Position numbers and translations under genes: made by a program. A model generated the notes under the pieces. The model had not been told where the DNA came from. It worked only from the letters and a program-made list of their open reading frames with translations, and searched no databases. A stretch of 64,000 bases of DNA from Isoptericola halotolerans (lineage in GTDB: Bacteria > Actinomycetota > Actinomycetes > Actinomycetales > Cellulomonadaceae), in the NCBI RefSeq assembly GCF_003003075.1, contig NZ_PVTX01000008.1, positions 124,001 to 188,000 on the forward strand, written 5' to 3'. Positions 12,244-21,313 of this stretch are shown piece by piece. Positions within the stretch are counted from its first letter, which is position 1; each line of letters begins with the position of its first letter.

Positions 12244-12250
12244 TCCAGCC

Positions 12251-13183
12251 ATGATCAGGATCGACTCGCTCACCCAGCGCTACGGGAGCGTCGCCGCCGT
12301 CGACGACGTCTCGTTCGCCGCGTTCCCCGGTCGTGTCACCGGATTCCTCGGCCCGAACGGCGCCGGGAAGTCCACCACCCTGCGAGCGCTCACCGGGCTC
12401 TCCACCCCGACGGCAGGCCGCACGACGGTGCTGGGCCACCGCTACCAGGACCTGCCGAACCCCGGGCTGGAGGTGGGCGTCCTGCTCGACGCCTCTGCCC
12501 AGCACGGCGGCCGCACCGGTCGGGAGACGCTCGTCCTGGCCCAGCGCATCATGGGCCTGCCCGCCATCCGGGTCGACGAGATGCTCGATCTCGTCGGCCT
12601 CACGTGGGCCGAGGGCAAGCGTCGCGTGCGCGACTACTCCCTCGGCATGCGCCAGCGCCTCGGGATCGCGACCGCGCTCATGGGCGACCCGAGGGTCCTC
12701 GTGCTCGACGAGCCCGCCAACGGGCTCGACCCCGCGGGCATCCGCTGGATGCGGGACCTCCTGCGCGGTTTCGCGGACGACGGCGGGACCGTCCTGCTGT
12801 CCAGCCACCTGCTCTCGGAGATCGAGATGATCGCGGACGACATCATCATGATCGGCCACGGCCGCATCGTCGCCTCCGGTGCGACGGCCGAGCTCCTCGC
12901 CGGCGCCGGCACGCTGGTCCGGTCGGACGACGGCGCGCTGCTCGCCGACGCCCTCGTCGCCGCGGGCTTCCAGGCCACGCCGCGACCCGACGGTGCGGTG
13001 GCCACCGACGCCGACCCGGCGACCGCGGGGCAGGTCGCGTTCCGCGCCGGGCTGCCCGTCACCGAGCTCCGCACCGCCGACGGCCACGGCCTGGAGGAGA
13101 TGTTCCTCGAGCTCACCGCGGCCGACCAGCGCGAGGGAGCCACCCCGCGAGGAATCCACCACCCGAACGGAGCCGCAGCATGA
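12251..13183 (+). CDS. ABC transporter ATP-binding protein (ABC-2 type exporter)
   Basis: Cytoplasmic ATPase of an exporter, 310 aa. Walker A GPNGAGKST lies near residue 36, the signature YSLGMRQRLGIATAL near 130 and Walker B VLVLDEPANGLDP just after, with a C-terminal extension after residue 215 typical of CcmA/DrrA-like exporters for antibiotics, lipids or peptides. I use ATG 12251 rather than the GTG at 12224 because the protein then begins MIRIDSLTQRYG, as in homologues, and a leaderless -10 precedes it. The stop overlaps the permease start (ATGA). Substrate unknown. Confidence 0.9.
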   Translation: MIRIDSLTQRYGSVAAVDDVSFAAFPGRVTGFLGPNGAGKSTTLRALTGLSTPTAGRTTVLGHRYQDLPNPGLEVGVLLDASAQHGGRTGRETLVLAQRIMGLPAIRVDEMLDLVGLTWAEGKRRVRDYSLGMRQRLGIATALMGDPRVLVLDEPANGLDPAGIRWMRDLLRGFADDGGTVLLSSHLLSEIEMIADDIIMIGHGRIVASGATAELLAGAGTLVRSDDGALLADALVAAGFQATPRPDGAVATDADPATAGQVAFRAGLPVTELRTADGHGLEEMFLELTAADQREGATPRGIHHPNGAAA

Positions 13184-13983
13184 GCGCCCCGGTCCTGGAC
13201 ACCGCCGTCGTCGAGCAGCTCGCCACCACGCGACCGCGCATCCCCCTGGCGCGGCTGGTCGACGTCGAGTTCCGCAAGCTGGTCGACACCCGGTCGAGCC
13301 GCTGGCTCCTCGCCTCGGTACCCCTGCTCACCCTGGTCGTCGTCACCGGCGTCACGCTCTGGGGCCGCGACGACGAGGTCACCTTCGGCATGCACACGAC
13401 CACCAACATGATGCCGCTGGAGCTGGTCCTGCCCCTGGTCGCCGTCCTCTCCGTGGCCGGTGAGTGGAGCCAGCGGAGCGCACTGACGACGTTCGCTCTG
13501 GTGCCTCGGCGGGGCCGCGTCGTGGCGGCCAAGGCGGTCGCCCTGCTGGTCGCCACGCTGGCGGCGACGGCGACCGTCGTCGCCCTGAGCGCGGTCGGCA
13601 CGGTGGTCGCCGCGCAGGTCCGCGGCATCGGGACCGTCTGGGACCTCCCGGTCGACCTGGCGCTCCGCCTGGCCCTCGCGAACGTCCTGGCGGTGGCGTT
13701 CGGGTTCCTGGTCGGCCTCGCGATCCGCAGCACGGCGCCCGCCATGGTGGCCTACCTCGGCTTCATGCTCGTGCTGCCGATGGTCTCCAGCGTGATCGCG
13801 GGGCTGTGGGACTGGTGGGCCGCGAACGGTGCCTGGCTGGACCTGAGCTGGTCGACGAGCTTCGTCACCGCACCGGAGATGACGGGCGAGCAGTGGGCCC
13901 AGGTCGGCACCTCGGCCCTGCTCTGGATCGTGGTGCCCCTGGCTCTCGCGGTGCGGCGGCTGCTGCGGACCGAGATCCGCTGA
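13180..13983 (+). CDS. ABC-2 type transporter permease
   Basis: Membrane partner of the preceding ATPase, 267 aa, with a soluble N-terminus and about six hydrophobic segments (beginning WLLASVPLLTLVVVTGV near residue 45). The ATG at 13180 overlaps the upstream TGA, so the two proteins are made together. The central sequence VAGEWSQRSALTTFALVPRRGRVVAAKAV resembles the cytoplasmic loop of multidrug/bacteriocin export permeases. The transported molecule is unknown. Convergent with the oxidoreductase ending at 14005. Confidence 0.87.
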   Translation: MSAPVLDTAVVEQLATTRPRIPLARLVDVEFRKLVDTRSSRWLLASVPLLTLVVVTGVTLWGRDDEVTFGMHTTTNMMPLELVLPLVAVLSVAGEWSQRSALTTFALVPRRGRVVAAKAVALLVATLAATATVVALSAVGTVVAAQVRGIGTVWDLPVDLALRLALANVLAVAFGFLVGLAIRSTAPAMVAYLGFMLVLPMVSSVIAGLWDWWAANGAWLDLSWSTSFVTAPEMTGEQWAQVGTSALLWIVVPLALAVRRLLRTEIR

Positions 13984-14004
13984 GAGATCGGGCCCTCGGG
14001 GCGG

Positions 14005-15606
14005 TCAGCGACCCAGCAGCGACATCGCCGCCGCCCTGCCCGGGATGGCGCTGACTCCCCCGCCCCGACGTGCCCCGGCGCCGGCCAGCAGCACGCGGGC
14101 GTGGACGGTCTCGACGCCCCACGTGCCCGGGGCGTCGAGACCGTCACCCGTCTCCGACCAGGGCCACGACAGGTCCCGGTGGAAGATGTGCCCGCCCGGG
14201 AGCCCGACGCTGCCCTCGAGGTCCACCGGCGTGCGCGCCTCGAGGCAGGGCGCACCGTCGGGGGCACGCCACAGCACGTCCTCGACCGGCTCGGCCAGCA
14301 CCGAGTCCAGCGAGCGCAGCGTGGCCGCGAGCGCCCGCTCCCGGGCTCCCTCCGGATCGGCCCGGAACAGTCGTGCCGGCATGTGCAGCCCGAACAGCGT
14401 CAGGGTCTGCGCCCCGGCGGCCCGCAGGTCCGGCCCGAGGATCGAGTCGTCGGTCAGCGAGTGGCAGTAGATCTCGCAGGGTGGCAGGTCGGGGACGTGC
14501 CCGGCCGCGGCCTGGCGGTACGCCGCCTGGAGCTGGCTGTGGCTCTCGTTGACGTGGAACGTCCCCGAGAAGGCCGCGACGGGGTCGAGGTCCTCCCGCA
14601 GCCGCGGCAGGCGGCGCAGCAGCATGTTGACCTTGAGCTGGGCCCCCTCGGGCTCCGCGGCGGTGGCGCGGCCCGACGGCGTCGCCCCGGCGGCGGCCAG
14701 CACGGCGTCCAGCGTGGCGGGGGCGGCCCCGCTCACGACGGATCCGGCACGCACCCCGTGGGTCCTGCCGTCGACGTCGGTCCACGCGACCTCGGCGTCG
14801 CTGTCCGCCGAGCCGGGGTCGACGGCGGTGACGTCCGCTCCGGTGACCACCGTGGCACCGGCGGCCAGCGCGGCGTCCCGCAGCGCTCCCGAGACCGCGC
14901 CCATCCCGCCCACCGGCACGTCCCAGTCACCTGTCCCACCACCGATGACGTGGTACAGGAAGCACCGGTTCTGGATCAGCGAGGCGTCGTCGAGGTCGGC
15001 GAACGTCCCGATGAGGCCGTCCGTGGCCGCCACGCCGCGCACGACGTCGGAGTCGAAGGTGGCACGCAGGGTCTCGCCCAGCGGCTGCTCGACGACGGCA
15101 CGCCAGGTCGCGTCGTCGTCCACCAGCGCCCGGGCCTCGTCCCGGGAGACCAACGGCCGGGTGACGGTCGGGAAGAGCCGCTCCGCCAGGCGGCCGACCC
15201 GGGCGGAGAACGCCTGCCAGGCCGCGTGGTCCGCGCCGGCGCCGAGCGCCTCGAACGAGGCGCGCGTCGCGTCGTCGGACCCGGTGTCGACGAGCAGCCC
15301 GCCCGTGCCCACCGGCGTGTACGACGAGAACCGTCGGCGGCGCAGGGTCAGGCGCAGACCGAGCTCGTCGACGACCTGCCGCGGCATCAGGGAGACGAGG
15401 TAGGAGTACCGCGACAGGCGCGCGTCGACGCCGTCGAACACGCGCGCGGACACCGACGCACCGCCCACCGCTGCGAGACGTTCGAGGAGCAGTACCGAGC
15501 GACCGGCACGGGCGAGGTAGGCGGCGGTGGTCAACCCGTTGTGGCCGCCGCCGACGACCACGGCGTCGTAGCGGGCGGCGGTCTGCGGTGCGCTCATGCG
15601 CGTCAT
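14005..15606 (-). CDS. FAD-dependent oxidoreductase, phytoene desaturase-like
   Basis: A 533-aa flavoprotein. The N-terminal dinucleotide-binding fold is YDAVVVGGGHNGLTTAAYLARAG followed by LLLERLAAVGGAS, the CrtI/amine-oxidase signature; the C-terminal part shows GAGARRGGGVSAIPGR, typical of the FAD-pyrophosphate end. It belongs to the NAD(P)/FAD oxidoreductase branch (COG1233) whose substrates are often unknown; there are no carotenoid genes nearby, so a carotenoid role is not implied. Two ATGs compete: 15606 and 15597 (MSAPQTAARYDAVVV); neither has a clear ribosome site, and 15597 gives the more usual N-terminus. It is divergent from the 2-hydroxyacid dehydrogenase with about 32 bp between. 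Confidence 0.85.
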   Translation of the reverse strand: MTRMSAPQTAARYDAVVVGGGHNGLTTAAYLARAGRSVLLLERLAAVGGASVSARVFDGVDARLSRYSYLVSLMPRQVVDELGLRLTLRRRRFSSYTPVGTGGLLVDTGSDDATRASFEALGAGADHAAWQAFSARVGRLAERLFPTVTRPLVSRDEARALVDDDATWRAVVEQPLGETLRATFDSDVVRGVAATDGLIGTFADLDDASLIQNRCFLYHVIGGGTGDWDVPVGGMGAVSGALRDAALAAGATVVTGADVTAVDPGSADSDAEVAWTDVDGRTHGVRAGSVVSGAAPATLDAVLAAAGATPSGRATAAEPEGAQLKVNMLLRRLPRLREDLDPVAAFSGTFHVNESHSQLQAAYRQAAAGHVPDLPPCEIYCHSLTDDSILGPDLRAAGAQTLTLFGLHMPARLFRADPEGARERALAATLRSLDSVLAEPVEDVLWRAPDGAPCLEARTPVDLEGSVGLPGGHIFHRDLSWPWSETGDGLDAPGTWGVETVHARVLLAGAGARRGGGVSAIPGRAAAMSLLGR

Positions 15607-15625
15607 CCTGGCACGGCGTCTCGGG

Positions 15626-15631
15626 TAACGT
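15626..15631 (+). promoter_or_regulatory. -10 TAACGT, leaderless start for the 2-hydroxyacid dehydrogenase
   Basis: TAACGT ends 7 nt before GTG 15639. The short divergent spacing and the absence of a ribosome site support a leaderless transcript. Confidence 0.6.
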
Positions 15632-15638
15632 CCGAGCC

Positions 15639-16583
15639 GTGAAGATCCTCGTGCCGAGCAACGTGCCCTTCGACCTGACGATCGACGTCGACGGCGTCGA
15701 GGTCGCCCCCTACGTCATGCGCGAGGAGGTGCCGGCCGAGCACCTCGACGCCGAGGCCATCGTGACGTGGGCGAGCCCCCAGCGGGTCATGGACGACGCG
15801 GCGCGCCGGCTGACCCGGCTGCGCTGGGTGCAGACCCTCAACGCCGGACCGGACCAGGCCCTGGCCACCGACTTCGCGCCGGACGTCGTGATCGCCTCGG
15901 GCCGCGGGCTGCACGACACCACCGTCGCCGAGCACACCCTGGCACTCCTGCTCGCCTCCGTGCGCCGCCTCGACCGGACGCTGGACGCCCAGCGCGCGCA
16001 CGAGTGGGACCGGGACCTGGGCCGCGAGCAGGCCCGCGCGGAGTCGGAGTTCACGCTGCGCGGCGCCCACGTGGTGGTCTGGGGCTTCGGCTCGATCGCT
16101 GCCGTGCTGGCTCCGCTGCTCACCGCGCTGGGTGCCCGCGTGACAGGCGTGGCGTCCACCGACGGCGAGCGGTACGGCCACCCGGTCGTGGCGGCGTCCC
16201 GCCTGGCGGAGGTGCTGCCGACGGCGGACGTGCTCGTCTCGCTGCTGCCCGCGACGCCGCAGACGCGCCACGCGCTCGACGCGTCGGTCCTGGCGATGCT
16301 CCCCGCCCACGCGCGGTTCGTGAACGCCGGCCGTGGCGCCACGGTGGACGAGGACGCGCTGGCGACCGCGCTGCGCTCGGGTGCGCTGGCCGGTGCCGCC
16401 CTGGACGTCACCGAGACCGAGCCGCTGCCCGCGGGCTCCGACCTGTGGGACGTGCCCGGGCTCATCCTCACGCCGCACGTCGCCGGGGGACGTCCGCAGG
16501 GAGCCGCGCGGTTCGTCAGCGAGCAGGTGCGCCGCTGGCTGGCCGGCGGCGCCGCGGACCTGCGCAACGTCGTCGACCGCTGA
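15639..16583 (+). CDS. D-isomer-specific 2-hydroxyacid dehydrogenase
   Basis: NAD(P)-dependent oxidoreductase that would interconvert a 2-hydroxyacid and a 2-oxoacid in the cytoplasm; the substrate is not readable. The 314-aa protein has a catalytic N-terminal lobe, the Rossmann segment VVVWGFGSIAAVLAPLL near residue 148 (GxGxxA form), LVSLLPATPQTRH, FVNAGRGATVDEDAL with the substrate-binding arginine region, and the catalytic histidine in LTPHVAGG near 287. The start is GTG 15639, fixed by the leaderless -10. The stop lies 4 bp from the stop of the small membrane protein on the other strand. Confidence 0.88.
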   Translation: MKILVPSNVPFDLTIDVDGVEVAPYVMREEVPAEHLDAEAIVTWASPQRVMDDAARRLTRLRWVQTLNAGPDQALATDFAPDVVIASGRGLHDTTVAEHTLALLLASVRRLDRTLDAQRAHEWDRDLGREQARAESEFTLRGAHVVVWGFGSIAAVLAPLLTALGARVTGVASTDGERYGHPVVAASRLAEVLPTADVLVSLLPATPQTRHALDASVLAMLPAHARFVNAGRGATVDEDALATALRSGALAGAALDVTETEPLPAGSDLWDVPGLILTPHVAGGRPQGAARFVSEQVRRWLAGGAADLRNVVDR

Positions 16584-16587
16584 CCTG

Positions 16588-16875
16588 TCAGCCGGCGGCC
16601 CGGCTCCGCTGCCGCACGTGGCGGCGCTCCTGGAGGTAGGTGGCCACGATGGTGACGAGGAAGAAGAAGCCGACGCCCTTCAGGCGATCCTCGGGCGCCG
16701 TCGTGCCGAGGACGACGGCGAGCAGCACCAGCACGACGCCGAGGTAGAGGCCGAACCAGAGGTAGCGCCGCGGGTCGCCGTCGTCGTACGCCGTCCAGTA
16801 GCGCGTGGTGAGGAACGACGCCGCCACCGGACCGACGATCGTCACGGCAGAGCTGAGGTCGGCGGCGTCCAGCAC
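16588..16875 (-). CDS. Small membrane protein, function unknown
   Basis: A 95-aa protein starting at GTG 16875 with GAGGAG upstream. Two clear hydrophobic helices are visible (LWFGLYLGVVLVLLAVVLG and GVGFFFLVTIVATYL), with a weaker first one near residues 8-22, and a basic C-terminal tail RRHVRQRSRAAG. I do not recognise a family. Four to five copies of GTCG lie just upstream (about 16887-16904) in the leader. It follows mutM on the same strand after a 99-bp gap with its own ribosome site. Confidence 0.65.
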   Translation of the reverse strand: MLDAADLSSAVTIVGPVAASFLTTRYWTAYDDGDPRRYLWFGLYLGVVLVLLAVVLGTTAPEDRLKGVGFFFLVTIVATYLQERRHVRQRSRAAG

Positions 16876-16974
16876 GGGGGCTCCTCGTCGGTCGGTCGGT
16901 CGGTAGGCGGCTCGGCGACCGAGCCTAGTGCTCCCCGCCGGGGGCGAGCGACGCTCCAGCGGGCCTGGACCGGT

Positions 16975-17904
16975 CTACCAGCGCCCCTGACGCGGGCGTG
17001 GCTGGCAACCGGGGCAGCTGAACGACGAGCGGTTCATGAACTCGTCGCGTCGCACCGGTGTCGCACAGCGCGGGCACGGCTCGCCCGCCTGCCCGTAGAC
17101 CGCCAGGGAACGGGAGAAGTAGCCCGACTCGCCGTTGACGTCGACGTAGAGCGCGTCGAAGCTCGTGCCGCCCTGGCCGAGCGCCTCGGTCATCACCTCG
17201 GCGGCGGCGTCGAGCACACGGTGCGCCACCGGGCGCGTCATCGCGTCCGTGGCGCGGGCGAAGTGCACCCGGGCGCGCCACAGCGCCTCGTCGGCGTAGA
17301 TGTTGCCCACCCCGGACACCACGGTCTGGTCCAGCAGGGCACGCTTGATGCCCGTCCGACGCCGGCGCAACCTCGCGACCACCAGGTCGCGGTCGAGCGC
17401 GGGGTCGAGCAGGTCGCGGGCGATGTGCGCCACGGGCTCGGGCAGCGCGGGCAACGGCGAGCCGTACCCGCCCGGAGCGCCGTCCGGCGTCGGCGCCAGA
17501 TCGGTCACGGAGAGGTGGCCGAAGGTGCGCTGGTCGACGAAGTCCACGTAGCGCGCCCCGGACGGCGCTCCGTCGACGTGCAGCCGCACACGCAGGTGGG
17601 GGTGGGCCCACTCCCCCGCGACCGCCGGATCGCGGACCAGGAGCTGACCGGACATCCCCAGGTGTGCGAGCAGCGCCGCCGACGGCTCGTGCCCCGGCTC
17701 GTCCAGCGGCAGCCAGAGGTACTTGCCGCGGCGCGCCGCACCGATGACGCGACGCCCGCGGAGCTGGTCGGCGAACCCGGCCGGGCCGCCGTCGTGCCGT
17801 CGCACGGAGTACTCGCGGAAGACCTCGACGTCGCGCACCACGGCGCCCACGACGAGCCGGTCGAGACCGTCCCGCACGGTCTCGACCTCGGGGAGCTCAG
17901 GCAC
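16975..17904 (-). CDS. mutM: Formamidopyrimidine-DNA glycosylase
   Basis: Base-excision repair enzyme that removes 8-oxoguanine and Fapy lesions and cuts the abasic site. The 309-aa protein begins [13 protein letters not shown], supplying the catalytic Pro and Glu after Met removal; a helix-two-turn-helix region [27 protein letters not shown] follows, and the C-terminal zinc finger has CPRC and CPGC pairs around FMNRSSF. It starts at GTG 17904 and overlaps the rnc stop by 8 bp. A short extra tail (QPRPRQGRW) follows the zinc finger. Confidence 0.95.
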   Translation of the reverse strand: MPELPEVETVRDGLDRLVVGAVVRDVEVFREYSVRRHDGGPAGFADQLRGRRVIGAARRGKYLWLPLDEPGHEPSAALLAHLGMSGQLLVRDPAVAGEWAHPHLRVRLHVDGAPSGARYVDFVDQRTFGHLSVTDLAPTPDGAPGGYGSPLPALPEPVAHIARDLLDPALDRDLVVARLRRRRTGIKRALLDQTVVSGVGNIYADEALWRARVHFARATDAMTRPVAHRVLDAAAEVMTEALGQGGTSFDALYVDVNGESGYFSRSLAVYGQAGEPCPRCATPVRRDEFMNRSSFSCPGCQPRPRQGRW

Positions 17905-18619
17905 CGACGGGGAGGGCCGTGATCGCGCGGTACGCCTGCTCGGCGGCCGCCTGCTCCGCGTGCTTCTTCGCGGTGCCCTGGCCGATCCCGACCACCGGGC
18001 CCGCCGTCACCTGCGCCTCGAACCTGCGCGCGTGCTCGGGCCCTTCGCCCACGACCGAGTAGACCGGCGCCCCGAAGCCCCGCTCGGCCGCAGCCTCCTG
18101 CAGGGACGTCTTCCAGTCCAGGCCGGCGCCGAGGTCGGCGGCCTGGTCGAGCGTCTCGTCGACGAGCCGGTGCACGAGGTCGCGGGACACCTCGAGCCCG
18201 TGCGAGAGATAGGTGGCGCCCAGGAGCGCCTCGACGGTGTCCGACAGGATCGAGTCCTTGTCGTACCCCCGGGTGCGCATCTCCCCCTTGCCGAGCAGGA
18301 CGTAGCGGCCGAGCTCCAGGCGGCGGGCGATCGCCGCGAGAGAGCGCTGGGAGACCGTCGCGGCGCGCATCTTCGCCAGCTCGCCCTCGGGCTTGTCGGG
18401 GTGGCGCCGGTACAGCGCCTCCGTCACCACGAGTCCGAGCACGGTGTCGCCGAGGAACTCGAGCCGCTCGTTGGTGGGGATCCCCCCGGCCTCGTGCGCG
18501 AAGGACCGGTGCGTCAGGGCAAGCACGAGAAGCTCGGGATCCAGATGGACCCCGAGCTTCTCGAGGAGCTCACGCGGCTCCGGCCTCCCGGAAGAAGATG
18601 CGGGGCCGGTTGCAGGCAT
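17897..18619 (-). CDS. rnc: Ribonuclease III
   Basis: Double-strand-specific endoribonuclease for rRNA processing. The 240-aa protein carries the signature [16 protein letters not shown], with the catalytic Glu/Asp residues, and a C-terminal dsRNA-binding domain from about residue 160 ([15 protein letters not shown] ... [19 protein letters not shown]). I start at ATG 18619, which follows the rpmF stop by one base (TGA-G-ATG), rather than the longer frame that would overlap rpmF. It sits between rpmF and mutM in the order conserved in Actinobacteria. Confidence 0.95.
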   Translation of the reverse strand: MPATGPASSSGRPEPRELLEKLGVHLDPELLVLALTHRSFAHEAGGIPTNERLEFLGDTVLGLVVTEALYRRHPDKPEGELAKMRAATVSQRSLAAIARRLELGRYVLLGKGEMRTRGYDKDSILSDTVEALLGATYLSHGLEVSRDLVHRLVDETLDQAADLGAGLDWKTSLQEAAAERGFGAPVYSVVGEGPEHARRFEAQVTAGPVVGIGQGTAKKHAEQAAAEQAYRAITALPVGA

Positions 18620-18620
18620 C

Positions 18621-18815
18621 TCAGCCGGCGTGCTCGGTACGCAGCGCCTCGGCGTACTGACGACCCTTGTACGCGCCGCAGGTCGGGCACGCAGTGTGGG
18701 ACAGCTTCTGTCCCTTGCAGCTCGGGCACGTGGTGAGGGTCGCCGCGGTGGTCTTCCACTGCGAACGACGCGCACGGGTGTTGCTGCGCGACATCTTGCG
18801 CTTCGGAACAGCCAC
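18621..18815 (-). CDS. rpmF: 50S ribosomal protein L32 (zinc-binding form)
   Basis: 64-aa protein of the large ribosomal subunit, beginning [16 protein letters not shown]. It has two CxxC pairs (CPSC and CPTC) that make the zinc ribbon, so this is the zinc-dependent paralogue type. It lies 2 bp after the YceD-like gene and directly before rnc; the yceD-rpmF-rnc arrangement is a widespread operon. Confidence 0.97.
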   Translation of the reverse strand: MAVPKRKMSRSNTRARRSQWKTTAATLTTCPSCKGQKLSHTACPTCGAYKGRQYAEALRTEHAG

Positions 18816-18817
18816 GG

Positions 18818-19435
18818 TCAGCTCTCTTTCGTCTCGTCGGACACGCTCGACTCCTCGAGCATGGTCTGCAGCGCCGCCCAGCGAGGGTCGACGACGTCAT
18901 GATGGTGCTCGGGGTCGTCCGCGAGCCGCGCTCCGCACTCGGAGCACAGGCCGGGGCAGTCCTGCCGGCACAGCGGTTGAAATGGTAGTGCAGTCACGAG
19001 CGAATCCCGAACCACGGGTTCGAGGTCCGCCAGGTCGTCGGTCAGCTCGGGCTCGTCCTCGGCCTCGTCGTCGCCCGACTCGTCGGCCGCCTGGGCCCGC
19101 TCCGGGTAGACGAAGAGCTCCTGGACGCGGACCGTCACCTCGTCACGGACCTCGTCGAGGCAGCGCACGCACTCGCCCACGGCCGTGCCCCGCACGACGC
19201 CGGAGACCAGCACACCCTCCAGCACGGACTCGAGCCGCAGCCCGAGCGTCAGGTCGGCACCCTCGGGCACGCCGATGACCGCCGTGCCCATGTCGGCGGG
19301 CGCAGGAACGACGCGCGCGACCTCCCGCATGGTGCCGGGACGTCGCGACAGCTCGTGCGTGTCGAGCACGAGCGGCGATCGCTTGTCGGTCGTGATGAGC
19401 TGCTCCTGGGGGTGGGCGCGCCGAGACCGGCGCAC
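18818..19435 (-). CDS. YceD/DUF177 family protein (23S rRNA accumulation)
   Basis: 205-aa protein of the family needed for normal 23S rRNA levels, always next to rpmF. It shows the family core SPLVLDTHELSRRPGTMREV, GECVRCLDEV in the middle and CRQDCPGLCSECGARL near residue 170, two Cys pairs that could bind metal. An acidic stretch (ADESGDDEAEDEPELTDDLADLE) separates them. The start is uncertain: GTG 19435 is the only in-frame start upstream of the conserved region, but AGGAGC lies inside that extension, about 18 codons in, without a standard start codon after it. Confidence 0.85.
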   Translation of the reverse strand: MRRSRRAHPQEQLITTDKRSPLVLDTHELSRRPGTMREVARVVPAPADMGTAVIGVPEGADLTLGLRLESVLEGVLVSGVVRGTAVGECVRCLDEVRDEVTVRVQELFVYPERAQAADESGDDEAEDEPELTDDLADLEPVVRDSLVTALPFQPLCRQDCPGLCSECGARLADDPEHHHDVVDPRWAALQTMLEESSVSDETKES

Positions 19436-19551
19436 GCAGGCGGTGGGGATGCTGTGGTCCGAGCGGACCAGCGTCCCAGTCTACGCGATCGTGCGACCTC
19501 GGCCAACGGACCGCCGACGTGACGTGCACAACGCCGGCCGGGGGCGGCAGG

Positions 19552-20109
19552 TCAGGCGCTGCGCTCCTCCGCGCGGTCGCCCGCCTGAGGCCACTCCGGG
19601 TCGCTCACGGCGTCCCAGCGCACCCGCGGCGCCCCGGTGTTCAGCCGGCCCGCCAGCTTGGCGCGGCCCGCCTGGACCTGGGCCCCGAGCTTGCCCAGGT
19701 CGGCCTCGAAGTCCGCGAGCCGCCCGTCGTAGTACTCGTCGGCATCGGTGCGCAGCGCGGCGGCCTGCCGCTCGGCGTCGGCGACGATCTCCGCGGCGCG
19801 GGACTCCGCCTGCACCACGACCTGCTCGGCCTGCACCAGCTCGATGGCCCGTGCCCGGGCGGTCGCGAGGACCTCCTCGGCCTGGCGATGGGCACCCTCG
19901 AGCGTCCGCTCCGCGTCGGCGAGGACGTCGTCCGCCCGCGCCAGCTGGGTGGGCAACGACCCGCGCAGCTCCTCGACGAGCGTCAACGCCTGCTCCCGGT
20001 CGATCTTGACGTTCGTCGACAGCGGCGACGTGCGCGCGCTCTCGATGAGGGCGGCCAGGTCGTCGATGATCTCGAGAAGTCCGGCGGTCGGGTTCTGTGT
20101 CTCGGTCAT
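19552..20109 (-). CDS. DivIVA-like coiled-coil protein
   Basis: A 185-aa protein, largely a predicted coiled coil from about residue 30 to 150 (heptads in ADDVLADAERTLEGAHRQAEE and VVVQAESRAAEIVADAERQAAAL). Such proteins between coaD and yceD in Micrococcales are usually annotated as DivIVA-like or ATPase; no nucleotide-binding motif is present here, so I treat it as structural. The ATG at 20109 has GAGGAG upstream and lies 10 bp after the coaD stop. A role in polar growth or cell envelope is inference only. Confidence 0.75.
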   Translation of the reverse strand: MTETQNPTAGLLEIIDDLAALIESARTSPLSTNVKIDREQALTLVEELRGSLPTQLARADDVLADAERTLEGAHRQAEEVLATARARAIELVQAEQVVVQAESRAAEIVADAERQAAALRTDADEYYDGRLADFEADLGKLGAQVQAGRAKLAGRLNTGAPRVRWDAVSDPEWPQAGDRAEERSA

Positions 20110-20119
20110 GTGCTGCTCC

Positions 20120-20611
20120 TCACGCACGGTGCGCGATCGCGGCGCGCACCGCCTCGGCCGCGGCGGGCGGCACGAGGTCGTCGATCGGCCCGCCGTGACG
20201 GGCGATGTCCTTGACCAGCGACGACGCCACGTGGGCGTAGCGCTGCTCGGCCGGCAGGAAGACGGTCTCCACACCGCTCAGGTGTCGGTTCATCAGAGCC
20301 ATCGGATGCTCGCCGTCGAAGTCCGCCCCGCCCCGCAGACCCTTCACGACGGCGACGGCCCCGACCTGCCGGCAGAAGTCGACCAGGAGGCCGGGCACCG
20401 GCTCCACCCGCACGGAGCCGAGGTCCGGGTCCTCGGCGAGCGCACCGCGCACCACCTCGATCCGTTCCTCGGGCTTCAGGAGAGCGGACTTGGAGGCGTT
20501 GTGGGCCACGCCGACCACGACGACCTCGAACAGGCGCGCCGCGCGGCGCACGATGTCGAGGTGCCCGTACGTGATCGGGTCGAAGGACCCGGGACAGACT
20601 GCGATGCTCAC
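20120..20611 (-). CDS. coaD: Phosphopantetheine adenylyltransferase
   Basis: Penultimate step of CoA synthesis: ATP + 4'-phosphopantetheine to dephospho-CoA. The 163-aa protein begins with CPGSFDPITYGHLDIVRRA, which has the T/HxGH nucleotide-binding motif, and has VVKGLRGGADFDGEHPMALMN in the middle, which is diagnostic. The GTG start at 20611 is preceded by TAGCGT with a 6-nt gap and no ribosome site, so it is predicted leaderless. It lies downstream of rsmD, as in many bacteria. Confidence 0.96.
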   Translation of the reverse strand: MSIAVCPGSFDPITYGHLDIVRRAARLFEVVVVGVAHNASKSALLKPEERIEVVRGALAEDPDLGSVRVEPVPGLLVDFCRQVGAVAVVKGLRGGADFDGEHPMALMNRHLSGVETVFLPAEQRYAHVASSLVKDIARHGGPIDDLVPPAAAEAVRAAIAHRA

Positions 20612-20617
20612 GCCCCG

Positions 20618-20623
20618 ACGCTA
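20618..20623 (-). promoter_or_regulatory. -10 TAGCGT for coaD (leaderless)
   Basis: Minus-strand TAGCGT ends 6 nt before GTG 20611. Confidence 0.6.
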
Positions 20624-20698
20624 ACGCGGGAGGCGGCGGATCCGGCCGAGGCTCCCCGGAGTGGTCCGCACCCGACCGGAGCTGCGGCTCGCGGACCG

Positions 20699-21289
20699 TC
20701 AGGACGGCCGGTCGGGCTCCGCGTAGTGCACCGTCGTGTCCCCGTACGTCTTCGAGGCGATGGGCACCAGCCCGTCCGGCCACTCGGGTTCGCCGCTGCG
20801 CCGGGCGCGCTCCACCACGACGACCGCTTCGGGCGCGAGCACGCCCGGTGCGGCCAGGTCGACGAGGATGCCGGCCAGGGCGGCTCCGGCCAGGTCGTAC
20901 GGCGGGTCGATGAGCACCAGGTCGAACGGCACGACCGGGCCGCCCGCGCCGCCGTCGGACGCCAGCCGGGCCGCGCAGCGCTCCGCGGGCTCGGCGAGGA
21001 CGCGGACGGTGCCGCCCAGGCCGAGGGTGGCGACGTTGCGCCGGGCGACGTCGGCGGCCTTGCGCGCCGACTCCACCAGGAGCACCTCGGCCGCTCCACG
21101 GCTCGCCGCCTCGATGCCGAGGGCTCCCGAGCCGGCGAAGAGGTCCAGCACCCGGCCGCCGTCGATCACCCCGTAGTGCTCCAGGCGGGAGAACATCGCC
21201 TCACGGACACGTTCGCTCGTGGGCCGGGTGCCCGACGGCGGCACCGCGAGGGTGCGCCCGCCGACGGTCCCGGAGACGATCCTGGTCAT
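20699..21289 (-). CDS. rsmD: 16S rRNA (guanine966-N2)-methyltransferase
   Basis: SAM-dependent methylase acting on the small-subunit rRNA. The 196-aa protein starts TRIVSGTVGGRTLAVP, has the SAM-binding motif VLDLFAGSGALGIEAASRG near residue 47 and the catalytic LIDPPYDL near 117, all typical of RsmD. A C-terminal ERARRSGEPEWPDGL matches family ends. The ATG at 21289 follows TACGCT with a 7-nt gap. It is followed by coaD after 87 bp. Confidence 0.95.
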   Translation of the reverse strand: MTRIVSGTVGGRTLAVPPSGTRPTSERVREAMFSRLEHYGVIDGGRVLDLFAGSGALGIEAASRGAAEVLLVESARKAADVARRNVATLGLGGTVRVLAEPAERCAARLASDGGAGGPVVPFDLVLIDPPYDLAGAALAGILVDLAAPGVLAPEAVVVVERARRSGEPEWPDGLVPIASKTYGDTTVHYAEPDRPS

Positions 21290-21296
21290 GCCGCCG

Positions 21297-21302
21297 AGCG
21301 TA
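21297..21302 (-). promoter_or_regulatory. -10 TACGCT for rsmD (leaderless)
   Basis: Minus-strand TACGCT ends 7 nt before ATG 21289; it lies in the 24-bp gap after the EEP gene. Confidence 0.55.
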
Positions 21303-21313
21303 GCCGCCGTCGG

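Noticed and set aside
14005-15606. Carotenoid phytoene desaturase (crtI)
   Set aside because: The fold fits, but no crtB, crtE or other carotenoid gene is adjacent, so only the broad flavoprotein family is claimed.
16887-16904. GTCG microsatellite as a phase-variation tract
   Set aside because: Only four to five copies of a tetranucleotide, in a leader, with no gene whose frame it would switch.
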